Assembly (NCBI RefSeq): GCF_000687475.1
Contig: NC_057318.1
Span: 248,001-312,000, forward strand
Origin: Ustilaginoidea virens
Lineage: Eukaryota; Ascomycota; Sordariomycetes; Hypocreales; Clavicipitaceae
Length of the DNA stretch: 64,000 nucleotides
Direction: 5' to 3'
In this document: positions 32,214 to 42,700 of the stretch, piece by piece
Layout of the letters: each line of letters opens with the position of its first letter
Position numbering within the stretch: position 1 is the first letter of the stretch
Notes under the pieces: model-generated
What the model was told of the DNA's origin: nothing
Seen by the model: the letters and a program-made list of their open reading frames with translations, nothing else
The model's database searches: none
Translations under genes and position numbers: made by a program

Positions 32214-32913
32214 GGTAGGTACTAGGTACATACCTAGCCCAGGGCAAAATCAGAAAATCTGTTGGTTGCCTTCCTGTTGCACCGGGCCATCCAAACCGGC
32301 GCAGCAGCCCGAGGCAGAAAACTCCGCACTATGGGATTTACAAATATGTGATTGGCCAACTAAAACAGCGGACCCGCTATTACACTGTGCCAGCTGCAAC
32401 AGATCCTGGCTACATAATAAATGACAACTTTTACACAAGGGAGACCAACTGCGTGTGATAGATGCCAGCTGCGTATATTAGATGCCTGCAGCAGGCATCT
32501 ATTGCAGCTTAGTGGGGGCATACTTTCATAAGAGGTAGCCAGTCAGAGAAAGTAAATCTTATCCTCCGAGGCACGGGCCTACAGTGGCGTGCGCGCGCGA
32601 AGCCTAGCGCATCCGCAAAGCATGTAACGAGGTCTTTGCTCGCTAGGCAGAACTATTATTTCCTTCAAACATTTCCTTTGCACCAACTTTCTTCCTTCCT
32701 TCAAGTGTCTCCCCGTCCCGTCGCAATCATTACTTTCTGCTGCCGTCAAATGTCAAGAGGCCACTCCTTCAGTCTTGACAGTCATCCACGGCAAAATTAC
32801 CCATCTTTTGCACGTTTTGACCTCTGAGTTGCCAAGTTGGATTGAACCAGATCAGTTGTAGCCCGGCTTCCTCCCCCCCAAAGTCCGGTCTCTTCAGCTT
32901 TTCCAAGACCAAT
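32214..32913. other. Spacer before the kinase-like gene
   Basis: No gene is seen. It contains an inverted repeat AGATGCCTGC-A-GCAGGCATCT at 32480-32500 and a pyrimidine-rich stretch at 32640-32730 that is probably promoter or 5' UTR of the gene starting at 32914. Confidence 0.5.
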
Positions 32914-34200
32914 ATGATCGACCCTGAATACAGATTCTTCGCCCCCAGTGGCGCCATTTACCCTGGAGGTCCAAGCACCTGGCACGTTGTCGATTGGGAT
33001 CAACGACGGCTCGTCTCAGTCACCATGGACGAGGAGCTTGAGTCGGAAGATCTTGCGTTCGAACATCTCGCCAAGTATATCGACCATCTTGCGCCCGACG
33101 TCTATGAAATTCACGTGTCTCCTACCGGTGACTTGATATCGACATCCACTGATCCAAAGAACGACGTGACACGGTGTGTTTTCCATCCAGACCTCGATAC
33201 GATTCAACGGCCAGAGCATGTCAAAGTCATCTCCCGCGCGGAACTTGAGGAACTTGATAGACTTGACCGATGTCTTGACCTCGTCGTTTGTCCACAGTCC
33301 TCCGAGCCTACTAAGAAAGTAAGTAGTCGATCCGAACTGTTCTTTTTACGACATCTAACTGGACCTTAGCTTATCTTCAAATACTACTTTCTCTATGCAC
33401 ACTTGTTCTCTGAATGGCATGAGATGAGTCTCTGGATACGTCTTCCCAAGCATCCAAACATTGTCCCTTTTGACAGCATAGTCGTGGATGAGATTGAAGG
33501 ACGATTTGTTGGGTTCACAACCGAATACATCCCGGGGGGCACCCTTGACGAGAACAAAAGTCGTACTTTCAAACTGAAATGGCTCCGTCAGCTTATTGGC
33601 GTTGTTGACGAGTTGAATCTAAACCTCGGGGTTGCTCACCAGGATATCGCACCTCGAAACATACTGATACATGAAGCGACGGATTCTCTGATGCTTTTCG
33701 ACTTTAACTACTCGGCGCGTATTGGAATGCCCGGATACTCAGAGGCTAGGAACGACATCAAGGGGACATTATTCACAATGTACGAGATCATCACTCGCGA
33801 TGATGATCTGCGTGCTGTTAGACACGAGGAACAAGACGTCTCGCGCATTGAACATACGGACTGGGTGAAGCATCCAGATGTTCTCCTGGACCACCCAATC
33901 TCGGAATTTCGCCAGGTGCTCAAGGAATGGTGTGAGAAGCGGCGAGCTGGAAAACAAATCACTGCGCATACAGAGGCCCCTAATTTCCTGGACTGGCCAC
34001 CGGTCCCTGATCCGCCCCTTACTGTATACGAAAACTTCTACATAAACAAACCCGGGAAAGAGGTTATGAAGCTATATGATTGGAGAAGAAATGAGTTGCT
34101 AAAGCAAGGCAAGACTGTTTTAAACTGGCAGCGCCCTCCTCAAAGGTCTAAGCCAGGGGCGACGACTGGGACTGTCGGTACGAACGCCTGCGATAACTAG
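32914..34200 (+). CDS. Protein-kinase-like protein (fungal, HQD catalytic loop)
   Basis: Two exons (32914-33318 and 33370-34200; intron with GTAAGT donor, CTAAC-type branch and TTAG acceptor) encode 411 residues. The C-terminal half has a eukaryotic protein-kinase-like C-lobe: hinge-like FTTEYIPGGTLDEN near 184-196, the catalytic loop HQDIAPRN at 225-232 (Asp227, Asn232) and a metal-binding Asp246 in DFN instead of DFG. The N-lobe is atypical: no clear glycine loop is visible, and a Lys in LIFKYYF after the splice site is the best ATP-lysine candidate. Such divergent kinases are expanded in filamentous fungi, often at variable loci. ATG 32914 is the first in-frame ATG. It lies inside the peptide array insert and its substrate is unknown; pseudokinase activity cannot be excluded. 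Confidence 0.75.
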
Positions 34201-35122
34201 GAAAAATTAGCGTTTAATGAAACGGGAGTTTTACGAGTCTTGCGGACGAAGCATCTTCTCGGCTGCCGCCTTGTTTTGTTGGGGGTGGCTCTTCATCAAG
34301 AAATGCCCGTGCAGCAACGTACTCTGTGCTTATCGCGCAGATCCAGCCCACCGCGTCGTCCCCTCTGCCAAAGGCGTGTCTCTTTTGTTTTGATTGGGGG
34401 CAATGTCGTTCACGTCTGTCGAGGGCGCCACCTCCATCTTCTACCGCTGGATTGACTTGGCGACGCAACTTGGCGGCGCAATTGGCGATGCGCAGTTGAA
34501 GTCTGTCTCTGCCAGAGGAAATACGTAAATGCAAAAAGAAGCACCCCAAACTGAGATGCGCCATGATAGGCCACATGACCAGACGAAGTCTACGAGGAGC
34601 ATTTGCGAGGCTGCCGTTGTAAGGGCCTTGGAAACAAGGGTGTCCGAGTGCCGGCCTGCTTGCTGTCGAAAACTCCGCAATGAGGCGGCCAATCCCTTGT
34701 CGTATGTTGATTTGCGCAGCTGGACCGCAGCAGTGAATACCAAGCTTGTCTGTTTGCTCGCAAAAGGCGGTCAAGTCGCTCTGTTCTGTGGCTTGGACTG
34801 AACGTACGAGGCGTGTTCATCGTAGCCTTTGAGCCTCACCAAGTACTCTGTACTACAACCACGCCCCCGCCTGCGAATACGCCTCTCTAATATCTTTGAT
34901 CTCGACTAAGTTGTCGATTCGTGTCTGTTGATGGACGGTTTCGTCCGCGCAAGGCTCTTCCGTCTCCCCTGCCAAGCTCGTCGTTGCTGGGTTGTGAGCT
35001 ATGCTGTTGTGTGCTTGGCTTCTGTCTCTTCGCGTTTGGCTGCACTGCGTCGGACGTTGCTTTCCTCTTCTTCTCGGAGCTGCCGTCCACACTTGCGGCT
35101 TTCTGCTCAGTCTCAATTTTGA
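34201..35122. other. Interval with minus-strand coding-like fragment
   Basis: Mostly unresolved. On the minus strand 35147-34853 reads like a protein tail rich in charged residues (VVEEALKIETEQKAASVDGS, then EKKRKATSD and KRQKPSTQQ, nuclear-localisation-like), and after one frame change continues EEPCADETVHQQTRIDNLVE and IREAYSQAGAWL to a stop. The frame change suggests a decayed gene or an unseen intron. No family is recognised. Confidence 0.3.
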
Positions 35123-36960
35123 GTGCCTCCTCCACTACCCATTCCACAAGAATGGTCTGGTTGGATACATCTTCCGCGCGAGTTTCATGGCATGCCGTTC
35201 ATCGAGGTCAGATTTAGCATGATCCCTCGATCGTCTTATAGGGTGCTATTTGGATGCAGCAAGAAGTGTGATGTTTCACTGCCGGATATAAAGGGTCCCA
35301 GCAATTATCACTTCTGCTTAACCATTGATGAGCAGAATCGTTTTTTCGTCAAAGACTTGGGATCTAATGCTGGAACTGAAGTAACATACAAGAGCAAGGG
35401 GAAAGGTACGCGACGCAGCTTTAAATGGATCGTTGGCGGGGACAAGAACGCTCATCGAGAGAAAACGATCATCATCAAAATACACGACTATATTCAGTTC
35501 AAGGTTATTGCCGCCAACACGATATCGTATGCCAATCATGCACCGATAATGTCAAAAAAGTTTCGCCAGGGGAGCGCGGCGGCGCAAGATCTCATCCAAG
35601 ATCTAGACATATTTCGGTCAGGCACAAACCTCCACACGGGGGCGCAAACACCGGGCGAGGGACCTATCTACGTGAAAAAGAAGATTGGAAAGGGAGGGTT
35701 CGGGGTCGTGATCCATTGTTGGAACGTGAGTACTGGGGTCGAGACTGTAATAAAGCGGCCATCAATGGAGATTATCAAGCACGTCGCCAAAAACGACAAA
35801 GGCTGGGAAAGATGGAAGGAGGAAGCTGAGAATATGAGGAAGCTTGCACACGTTAGAATGCCCCTAATCTCACTGGCATAGACGCCCGTTTCTAACTTTT
35901 TGTAGGAACACATTTTGAAGCTACTCCATACGACTTACGATCTATACCCTGAGTTGGAATTGGCATATATACAGGGTGGTCCTCTATCGAAATTGAAGAA
36001 TGTAACGGTTCCCGAGAGCGTATTGGTTCTTGCTCAGTGTCTTTCGGCCTTGGCATATCTGCATGAGAGGCAGCTAGCGCATTGCGATCTATCACCAAAT
36101 AATATTCTCATCAGGAAACAAGATCCCTTCCAGGTTGTCCTTACAGACGTTAGACTATCTAAGAATACTGCAGAGTTACAGACTTAATATGGCACTACTC
36201 CGTATATAGCACCCGAGGTTTTTAAGGATCGCAGCATCGAGTATTACTCCGCAGCTATTGACATCTGGTCCCTTAGTGTGGTTACGTGTGAAGAATTAAG
36301 AATCATCCCCAGCTACTCTAAGCATACGCGATATCCCAAGCAAAGTATTACCAAGCCGTCATAGTATAATGAAATCGTTAATTCTCCTAGGGAATTATAT
36401 CGCTGCCGACCCGATAGCCTTAAAGGATTTTTACTTGCTAGCATGCTGGTCATATCTCCAGCAGGACAAAACTCTGTTCGAGGTTTCTATAATAGGTTCA
36501 AAGCGCTACCGAACCTCATTATAGGATTCAACTCGTCCGACAGGGTCTCAGACGTCTTATAGCATGAGTCCACAGTTATCTATTCAAGCGACATCGACAC
36601 AAACGAGCAGAGTACAATACGATTCAAGAATGCAGCTCTAGCAGCTAATGCCAGTGACACTGATAGCACCGACGATAATAGACAGTCACTTGATAGGATA
36701 AGTTCCTTAGATGCAGGCTACAGTGATAACAGAGCAAGGCGCAGGTCTGCCGCGCCGCCACCTTCATCCCATTGGTTAGACACTAGGTCAAACTCAAAGC
36801 GGCCGACAGCAGAAATAGATCCCCAGAGCCCTAAGTCGAAGCGCCGAGGACGAAATCTGACAACTTTAACGGTCTGCTTGATATGGAGATTGACCAGGAG
36901 ACTGCCGCGATCGCGGCTTTGCTGCAAGATTTAAGAAACGGTGCATACCGGGGACGCTGA
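35123..36960 (+). pseudogene. FHA-domain protein kinase pseudogene
   Basis: The first part (35123-35857) resembles an FHA phosphopeptide-binding domain (YRVLFGCSKKCDVSLPDIKG, then NRFFVKDLGSNAGTEVTY) and a kinase N-lobe (KKIGKGGFGVVIHCWNVSTG, VETVIKRP with the ATP lysine). After an intron-like break near 35850-35906 come EHILKLLHTTYDLYP, a catalytic loop HCDLSPNN, then DVRLSK where DFG is expected, an in-frame TAA at 36186, and further on YGTTPYIAPEVF and AIDIWSLSVVTCEEL. More stops follow at 36363 and 36558, ending in a Ser/Lys-rich tail (SPKSKRRGRN). No ATG is in frame at the 5' end and a TGA directly precedes it. The order FHA-kinase is known from checkpoint-type kinases; this copy is dead. 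Confidence 0.75.
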
Positions 36961-38776
36961 TCCCCTACCCCATTGTCCTTTTGGTCGCTAATAAATTTAG
37001 GTAAAGTGCGATAATTTACCAAGCCTATCATCTGAGAGTGTTCCATCATGGCCACCATGAAATCCGTTTGAGAACAGGCCCTTCAGCTGGAACAACTCGA
37101 CAGAAGGCAGCATTCCGGATCACACTACTACTCGGAAGCCAACAAAGGCACATGAAGCATGCGAAGGAAGATCGTCCCTGTGCTCAGATCTCCCCAACGA
37201 ATAGGGAAGACATAGAACAACAAAGGAGGTTATTGATTACAGCGACTCTGCCTGGTCTATCTCTAGGGTTCTCTATGCAAGCGCGCTGGGAAGTTGTCTG
37301 GCCAAATCACAACAGCATCAAAATTCTGCCATTTCCCATCAAGCTTCAGCCGCCCCTAGCGAGACAGCCGAAAGCGGAATTTCTTAAGCCGTACAGGTCA
37401 ACGATGACGATGTAAGAATTCCCGTCCATTGGCACGGGGACCAGACAGACAGCCCATCCCCTTGCCACCGTATAAGAGCTTGCCGACGTTGGCAGCAGCG
37501 GGGTATTCGGTTTCAGAAGCGTCACACCGTAGCACTGGAAAAGTTTTGTTCGGCCCCCGCGAGCCGAATGTACTGTTTTATGATTATGGTGGGCAGAGCC
37601 CACGTCGAGGAGCGCAAATTGAGATGTGTGCAGCCAGGACACCACTACTGTCGGCCATGACATGCTGGGGGCCTACAGATGAGACCGAGAAATATTTACG
37701 GTGAGTTGTCATGAAAAACAGGCTCTAACCGGGATATGGGCGATATGCTGCAAGGGTTTTATGCAAGTGCTGTGGCATAGACTGCAAGCCTGTTGATTTC
37801 GTTGGCTTCTATCTAGCAAAGAAAGATTTTTTACGTGCTTGAGCAAAACTCGAACTTGACGGAACGATTCGTATCGAAACAGGAACATCCCGAGCGCACA
37901 TCACATCAACGATACACTCACCTCGAAAGTCAACCAGGTCGATATATCCATTGCCAACGGCTGCGAATGGAATCCTCACTGCTATTTCAAAGGCATCTTC
38001 TCTGCCAGAGGAAATAGCGCGAGCTATATAATTGCGCAAGGACGAGACGTGTCTTGAAGGTCCAAGGTGATTCGCTTTACCGGCTTGGAGACAGAACTAC
38101 GAAATGCCATGCCGACAATACTACCTGTTAGAGCTCTTGACGAAGAATATCTACTCATGGAAGAACATCGGATTACTCCACACTTCGGGGCGAAATTCCT
38201 CTCTCTAGCATAGCTAATAAGGGGGGGGGGGGGCTTTATTGACATGCAGTAAGTGAATACCAAGGACCAATAGGGAGGGACCAAAGATGTTGGAATGTGT
38301 CGAGGTATTTATGAAATACAAGGTTCATTTGTTCCACTTGCTGATGCGAAAGGGTTTCTGTTGCCGTCTGAAACTGAGACAGCAACCAGTGAATGGGTTC
38401 TGGTGCAAAAGTGTCTACGGGCGAGGCTGATACAGTCTCTAAAACCGGCACCAGTGAAGGTAGCGCCGGCTCAATCCGGGCCATGTGATGTAACGTAGCA
38501 GCCGGGACCCCCGCTCTTTATAATTACAGCATGTGAACATTGAGATTAGTAGCAAAATGACCACTTGTTTCACCTGCTAGGGCCCCGATATCTACCGCAT
38601 AATGGTGGAGATGGTGTCCAGGAGTCGTATGCTAGGCCCACCAAGTTGACTACGACTCGAAGCGCAAGTCCTCGCCGCGTGAGGCCAGAAGCCGCGAGAG
38701 TTGAGTCCTGCACTCGCGCCGGCCGGCCCTCTCTGCACCGAGGGCCCGCCCAGAATCGCCCGCCATAGTACCGCGC
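36961..38776. other. Degraded coding debris, no intact gene
   Basis: Minus-strand frames show protein-like stretches: GREDAFEIAVRIPFAAVGNG-YIDLVDF at 38039-37809 and VPMDGNSYIVIVDLYGLRN at 37663-37346, which resemble each other (DGN/GNGYI-x-VDL/VDF) and may be two pieces of one decayed gene. A G run lies at 38221-38232. Nothing here can be assigned a family. Confidence 0.35.
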
Positions 38777-38850
38777 AAAGCCAAGCCATCTCGAGCATCG
38801 CCTTACTAAAAGAAGGGTGTAGATAAAACAATTCAGCACATATTCTTGCA
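38777..38850 (+). promoter_or_regulatory. Orphan promoter relic of the peptide array
   Basis: AAGCCATCTCGAGCATCGCC-TTACTAAAAGAAGG followed by AGATAAAACA has the block order of the promoters at 26947 and 28122 (AAGCCATCT, GAGCATCGCCT, AAAAGAA, TATA-like). No leader or cysteine frame follows before 39650, so it marks the left edge of the second sub-array. Confidence 0.45.
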
Positions 38851-39309
38851 GGTAGTGGGGGTACCGCCCACACCGGTCCTGGACTTTACGTCATTTTGCG
38901 GCGGATGTGATTCGCGCTGCTGTCAAACAACCTCGCCCTTTTGATGTCGCGTACTAGACGTCACAGCTAGTGAAGTATTCTGCCGCCCAAGGCCTATTTA
39001 GAAGATTGATCTCCCTAAAAGCCTGTTGGAAAACGACCGAGGGGTACCCGCTTATACCCAGGTCGCGCGTGTGTGGTAAATGTAAATGCACCGGTCAATC
39101 ACCAGTAACATGATAAGTATATTCCTAACGACTTATCCAGAAGGAAGGAAGTCAGGGGTTGAAGCCGACGATGGGGCCTTTTTTACATGTGCCGCAGTCA
39201 CGTGCGGCGGTGCGGGATCAACGGCGATGCATGCAGCCAATGGCGTCGCAGGAACAGTGGGTCACTGCGATGGGAAGTGTTCAAAGGCACGGGTAAAACG
39301 CGACAGTAT

Positions 39310-39480
39310 TGATTACGATGGCGAGATCAGCAGCCCTGAGCCACGCTATTAAAGCTACATGTAGTAGTGGTCATAGGGATGGTCCTTAGTGGCTGGGCTA
39401 CCGTCACCCAGGTGCAGTGGCAGAACCGAGACAGAATGCGGCGATTACCGCGTCGAATCCAACGATTTCCCCTGCAACAG
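39310..39480 (+). repeat. Upstream segment duplicated at 20565-20760
   Basis: Shared blocks GAGCCACGCTAT, GGCGATTACCGCGTC and CCCCTGCA in the same order, 170-340 bp upstream of member 5 (39653). See the partner entry. Confidence 0.7.
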
Positions 39481-39517
39481 GAAGCCCGCGACGATTCCGA
39501 CAGAAGAAGGAAGGAAA

Positions 39518-39528
39518 GCATAAATGCC
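39518..39528 (+). promoter_or_regulatory. TATA-like box of array member 5
   Basis: GCATAAATGCC after CAGAAGAAGGAAGGAAA, about 130 bp before the start codon. The distance is shorter than in the left sub-array (about 210 bp). Confidence 0.55.
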
Positions 39529-39652
39529 TTGCCGCTCGCGCGCTTCGTGTCAAGTAGGCTGAAGCCAATGAGTTACGGCCGACCTTTTTCATCAATCGTC
39601 GCCAGAGCCCCCTCGTGCCTTTACCAACAAATACTCCCGTTCCGCTTCAGCC

Positions 39653-39904
39653 ATGCGCTGCTCTCAGCTACTTGCCGCAGCGCCGTTGCCGGCACTGACT
39701 GCGTCGGCCGGTCCGTCTGCAAACAGGACTCCTCGCAGTCTTGTACCTTCTTGTCCGAGAATCGACAGGTCGTCAGACCTAGCGGACTGCGCAGATTTCG
39801 TCCTCTGCAACTGCCTGGAAGGACAGTTTGAATGCTACAAACGCAGTCTTACTCCTCGTTGCATAGCGAGTCGCTGCAAGTGCGTTGTCAGGAAAGATAC
39901 CTAG
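39653..39904 (+). CDS. Small secreted 8-cysteine protein, array member 5
   Basis: 83 residues, no intron. Relative to the consensus the leader has an in-frame loss of three codons after MR (MRCSQLLAAAPLPALTASA), leaving a shorter but still hydrophobic signal peptide with an extra cysteine that is removed on cleavage near residue 19. Mature cysteines 34, 46, 52, 54, 61, 70, 75 and 77 give C-x11-C-x5-C-x-C-x6-C-x8-C-x4-C-x-C. The mature chain is acidic at first (RSSDLADCADF) and basic later (KRSLTPRC, RCKCVVRK). The 5'-UTR box CCAGAGCCCCCTCGTGCCTT lies 50 bp upstream and the 3'-UTR block (GGGCGGATACGAGGCAGG) follows the stop. Confidence 0.83.
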   Translation: MRCSQLLAAAPLPALTASAGPSANRTPRSLVPSCPRIDRSSDLADCADFVLCNCLEGQFECYKRSLTPRCIASRCKCVVRKDT

Positions 39905-40676
39905 CGAGGGCGGATACGAGGCAGGCAGGCCATCTGGCCAAGTTTGGATCGTCGCCGGCTCGGCCGGATCGTCGGAAATTGCACAAGGTCAACCGTCGCG
40001 AAACGGGACCGCGCTCCACTTGGTCTTGCGCGTGCGGGGAGAGATCGGGGCGTTGTATGCTGGTGAGCTGGCTGGCTGCACATGTCGTTGCTTCGGATAG
40101 CCCGGTTGAAGGGCATTCTCTGATAGGCGGCTACGGAATAGCGAAGTCTTGTCAGCCCCCATGATCTAGTCTTGACCCTGGAGCCGACCCTGTCTCGGGA
40201 CTGCGGGCCGCATCAGGTGCAAGATGGTGAGTGTCACGGAGACGGCCCCCCTAAAACCCCAGGACGTCCCTTGTACAAGTATACGAGGCCGCTTGGTCGT
40301 GATATGAACACGAGCGTCCCCCTGCCAGAATGAGTAAGCATCTACGTACAACACAGCTTCATGAAGAGTCCTGCAACACCAGCCATGTAAAGGGAATTGT
40401 TGCTTAGGAACAACGAACGCAAATGTGTCTTTCAACTTGGGCGTTTAATTTGGCCTTCTATCGACCAGGAGAGCGACAGCACCAAACGGCTACCCCAACG
40501 TACCTCGCATGTCGTCGTATCGTCTGGCCAACGAAATCGGATCACGGACCTGACGGCTTGTCCGGACCGGAGAGCAAACCTGTTTACGCCCTCGGGTGCA
40601 CGTACTGGACGGACTACCCATACCAGGACAGCTCTTCCTCGCCAAAAAAAAAAAAAAAGGGGAAATTAGGGAAAAG

Positions 40677-40688
40677 CATAAATACTCC
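40677..40688 (+). promoter_or_regulatory. TATA-like box of the frameshifted copy at 40823
   Basis: GCATAAATACTC after a run of A, GGGGAAATTAGGGAAAA, 145 bp before the start codon. Confidence 0.55.
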
Positions 40689-40822
40689 ACCACTCACCAT
40701 CTCCAACTGAATGCTCTATATGCCAAGCAGGCCGCTTTTAATCATCAACGGCGCCACCTTTTTTCAAATTATCCCCAGAACCCCCTTGTACTTTCTGCCA
40801 ACAAAGATTTCCGTTTTCAACC

Positions 40823-41069
40823 ATGCGCATCGCATCCTTCTCTCAGCTACTTGCCTCGGCGTTGTTGGCCCCGGCATCGTCCCGTATTGGCCCACCCGGG
40901 TGGAGAGATAGAAAGACGGCTATTGCCCATTTTTGAGTGTGGGACACGCACACTAACCAAATACCCTGAATGCCAGGATCACGCATATTGCAGCTGTGAA
41001 AACAGGAAATTTACCTGCCATGATAAACGTCTCGAGTCTAGATGCAAAGTCACTGGCTGCACGTGTTAA
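40823..41069 (+). pseudogene. Array copy with one frameshift; full cysteine domain preserved
   Basis: The leader is the consensus form (MRIASFSQLLA, then SALLAPASS), but the reading frame runs into TGA at 40934 after 37 codons. The complete eight-cysteine domain is present in another frame from about 40885 to a stop at 41067: ECGTRTLTKYPEC, then CSCENRKFTC, SRC and GCTC, spacing x10-x5-x-x6-x8-x4-x. A single extra base (or loss of two) between 40865 and 40925 explains this; a C run near 40881-40884 is a likely place. All other positions look functional, so the lesion is recent, or it is an assembly error or a strain polymorphism. A GT..AG pair 28 nt apart is too short for a fungal intron. Confidence 0.7.
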
Positions 41070-41406
41070 CATTCCTGAAGTATCCTGTGGCGGATGCGAG
41101 GCGGGCGAGGTATGCAACGTTAGATTTATATGGCCCGGTCAACGTGTGTTTATGAGACGGGCTGATTATTTTCCTTTAGGAGTTCGACAAACCCTTTTTG
41201 AAAGAGTATTTTCCACGCACTGGCAACCAAGCCTCGCGGAGACGTGGGGGTACCACCGACCTTACGACAGTGTGCAGGTTTTTTCACCGGACCTCGGGTT
41301 TCCTGTATAGACTAGTAAAGAGGCACTAGATACTGGTTCGGCTAGGTCCCCTAGATAATCCAGCTACTGTAGTTTATTATGATACTTGAAAAAGATGTAC
41401 AGCAAA

Positions 41407-41417
41407 GCATAAATACC
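41407..41417 (+). promoter_or_regulatory. TATA-like box of array member 6
   Basis: GCATAAATACC after GAAAAAGATGTACAGCAAA, about 157 bp before the start codon, followed by TCGCCGCGCTCTCTCTCCAAC as in its neighbours. Confidence 0.6.
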
Positions 41418-41564
41418 TCGCCGCGCTCTCTCTCCAACTAAAGGCTCCCAATACTATCCAGTACTATCCCAGGAAGCCGCTTTTCCTTATTCAAGGCCGC
41501 ACCTTTTCCACCATCGCCAAGATCCCCCTTGGGCTTGACCAGCAAATCACTCCCCTCCTCAGCT

Positions 41565-41822
41565 ATGCGCATCTCATCCGTCTCTCAGCTGCTTGCCATA
41601 TCGCCATTGCTGGCTCTGGCATCGTTTGCAATGGCCAATCCGAGTCCAGATGGGTCAGGTTGGCAGCTAACCGGCTGCGGGAGTAAGAGTGAAAACTATA
41701 ATCTACCTGTATGCAAAACCGATTGCTTCTGTGACAAAGAAGGTAGATTTTACTGCGGTCGGAACCTGTATGTTCTACAAGATCTATGTACGCGTGGCGG
41801 CTGTACATGCAAGCGTCAGTAA
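41565..41822 (+). CDS. Small secreted 8-cysteine protein, array member 6
   Basis: 85 residues, no intron. The leader MRISSVSQLLAISPLLALASFAMA is cleaved near residue 24 (AMA-NP). Cysteines 38, 50, 54, 56, 64, 75, 80 and 82 give C-x11-C-x3-C-x-C-x7-C-x10-C-x4-C-x-C, the most divergent spacing of the array, with two extra residues in the loop before the sixth cysteine and a shortened third gap. The mature N-terminus (DGSGWQLTGCGS) recalls member 2 (GWQITGCR). Its 3' flank (GGCACCTGGCATGGTGGATAG-ATGG) keeps part of the 3'-UTR block. An upstream ATG at 41529 is in frame but gives no signal peptide. Confidence 0.85.
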   Translation: MRISSVSQLLAISPLLALASFAMANPSPDGSGWQLTGCGSKSENYNLPVCKTDCFCDKEGRFYCGRNLYVLQDLCTRGGCTCKRQ

Positions 41823-42038
41823 GGCACCTGGCATGGTGGATAGATGGACACTCGGGCGAGATGGCCGTGGATGGATGCTTGGGCGAGACAGCCATGGCTA
41901 GGTCCAAGCAGACCGGCTCAAGGGCGTTCAGGAGACATGTTTGTATACGCAGCGAGTAATTCGAAAACCGTGTTTAAGTCATCAACCACAGCCATTGTCA
42001 AAGGACTGTTCTCATACACAATACAAGAAGAAAGAACG

Positions 42039-42049
42039 ATAAATATCTC
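42039..42049 (+). promoter_or_regulatory. TATA-like box of the decayed copy at 42190
   Basis: CGATAAATATC after ACAAGAAGAAAGAA, 150 bp before the start codon. Confidence 0.5.
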
Positions 42050-42189
42050 TCCCTCGCTCCTCACCATCTTAAAGTAACTTGCTCCGATATCAAATAAGCA
42101 AATCTCCAACCACCAAGTCTGACCTTTTCTTCTTATCGCCAAGACCCCCTTCTTTCTTGTCACCCAAAAACCGACCCCCGCTCGCAACT

Positions 42190-42350
42190 ATGCGCATCGC
42201 GTCCTTCTTTCCACTGCTGACTATGGTGTAGCTGCTGGCATTAGTATGACTTACAATGGCCGACAGGCCTTGGCGCCTTCATGGCTGTGGGTTCTAGAAT
42301 CCAAGCCCACCTGACTGCAGAATACATGGCCGCTGTGCGGGACCAACTCT
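42190..42350 (+). pseudogene. Decayed array copy (three in-frame stops)
   Basis: The leader starts MRIASFFPLLTMV and is stopped by TAG; two more stops follow (TGA in the leader, TAG after the first mature cysteine). The frame still reads RPWRLHGCGF and PSPPDC in the right order, so the first two cysteines can be placed. The rest is unrecognisable. Two of the three stops could each arise by one substitution. Confidence 0.65.
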
Positions 42351-42613
42351 TGATTGCTGCTTGTGGTGCCGAAGCCCCTATTTATGCTTTTGCGCGGCGG
42401 CCTGCCTATAAACGTCGCCGAACGAAGCCCATCTCAAATATTTTTTCTTCCTCGATCAGGACAAGAAATAAAGAGCAGCAGAAAAGCGCTCTCCACCCGC
42501 CATCTTGAACCAAAACCAAGTTGACTATCGACGCCGACCACTTCCGGAAATTGCCTCCAGAGCCCCCTTGCACCTCTTACCAATATACCATCATCTCCCC
42601 CACACCTTCCGCC

Positions 42614-42700
42614 ATGCGCATCGCATCCTTTTCCGCTATGTAACCAAGGAGCGCAAACTCTCCCTGGGCCATGTGATGTACTACCCCGGGTTGTGATTTC
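42614..42700 (+). pseudogene. Decayed array copy (leader stop after nine codons)
   Basis: MRIASFSAM then TAA, preceded by a well kept 5'-UTR box (CCAGAGCCCCCTTGCACCTC). No cysteine domain can be found downstream, so the coding part was deleted or replaced. Confidence 0.65.

Noticed and set aside
34214..34774. 186-residue open frame on the minus strand
   Set aside because: No domain, and + strand frames in the same place look equally protein-like; not decidable by eye.
40881..40910. A 28-nt GT..AG intron that would restore the frame of the copy at 40823
   Set aside because: Far below the minimum size of fungal introns, no branch site, and no other array member has an intron; a base indel is simpler.
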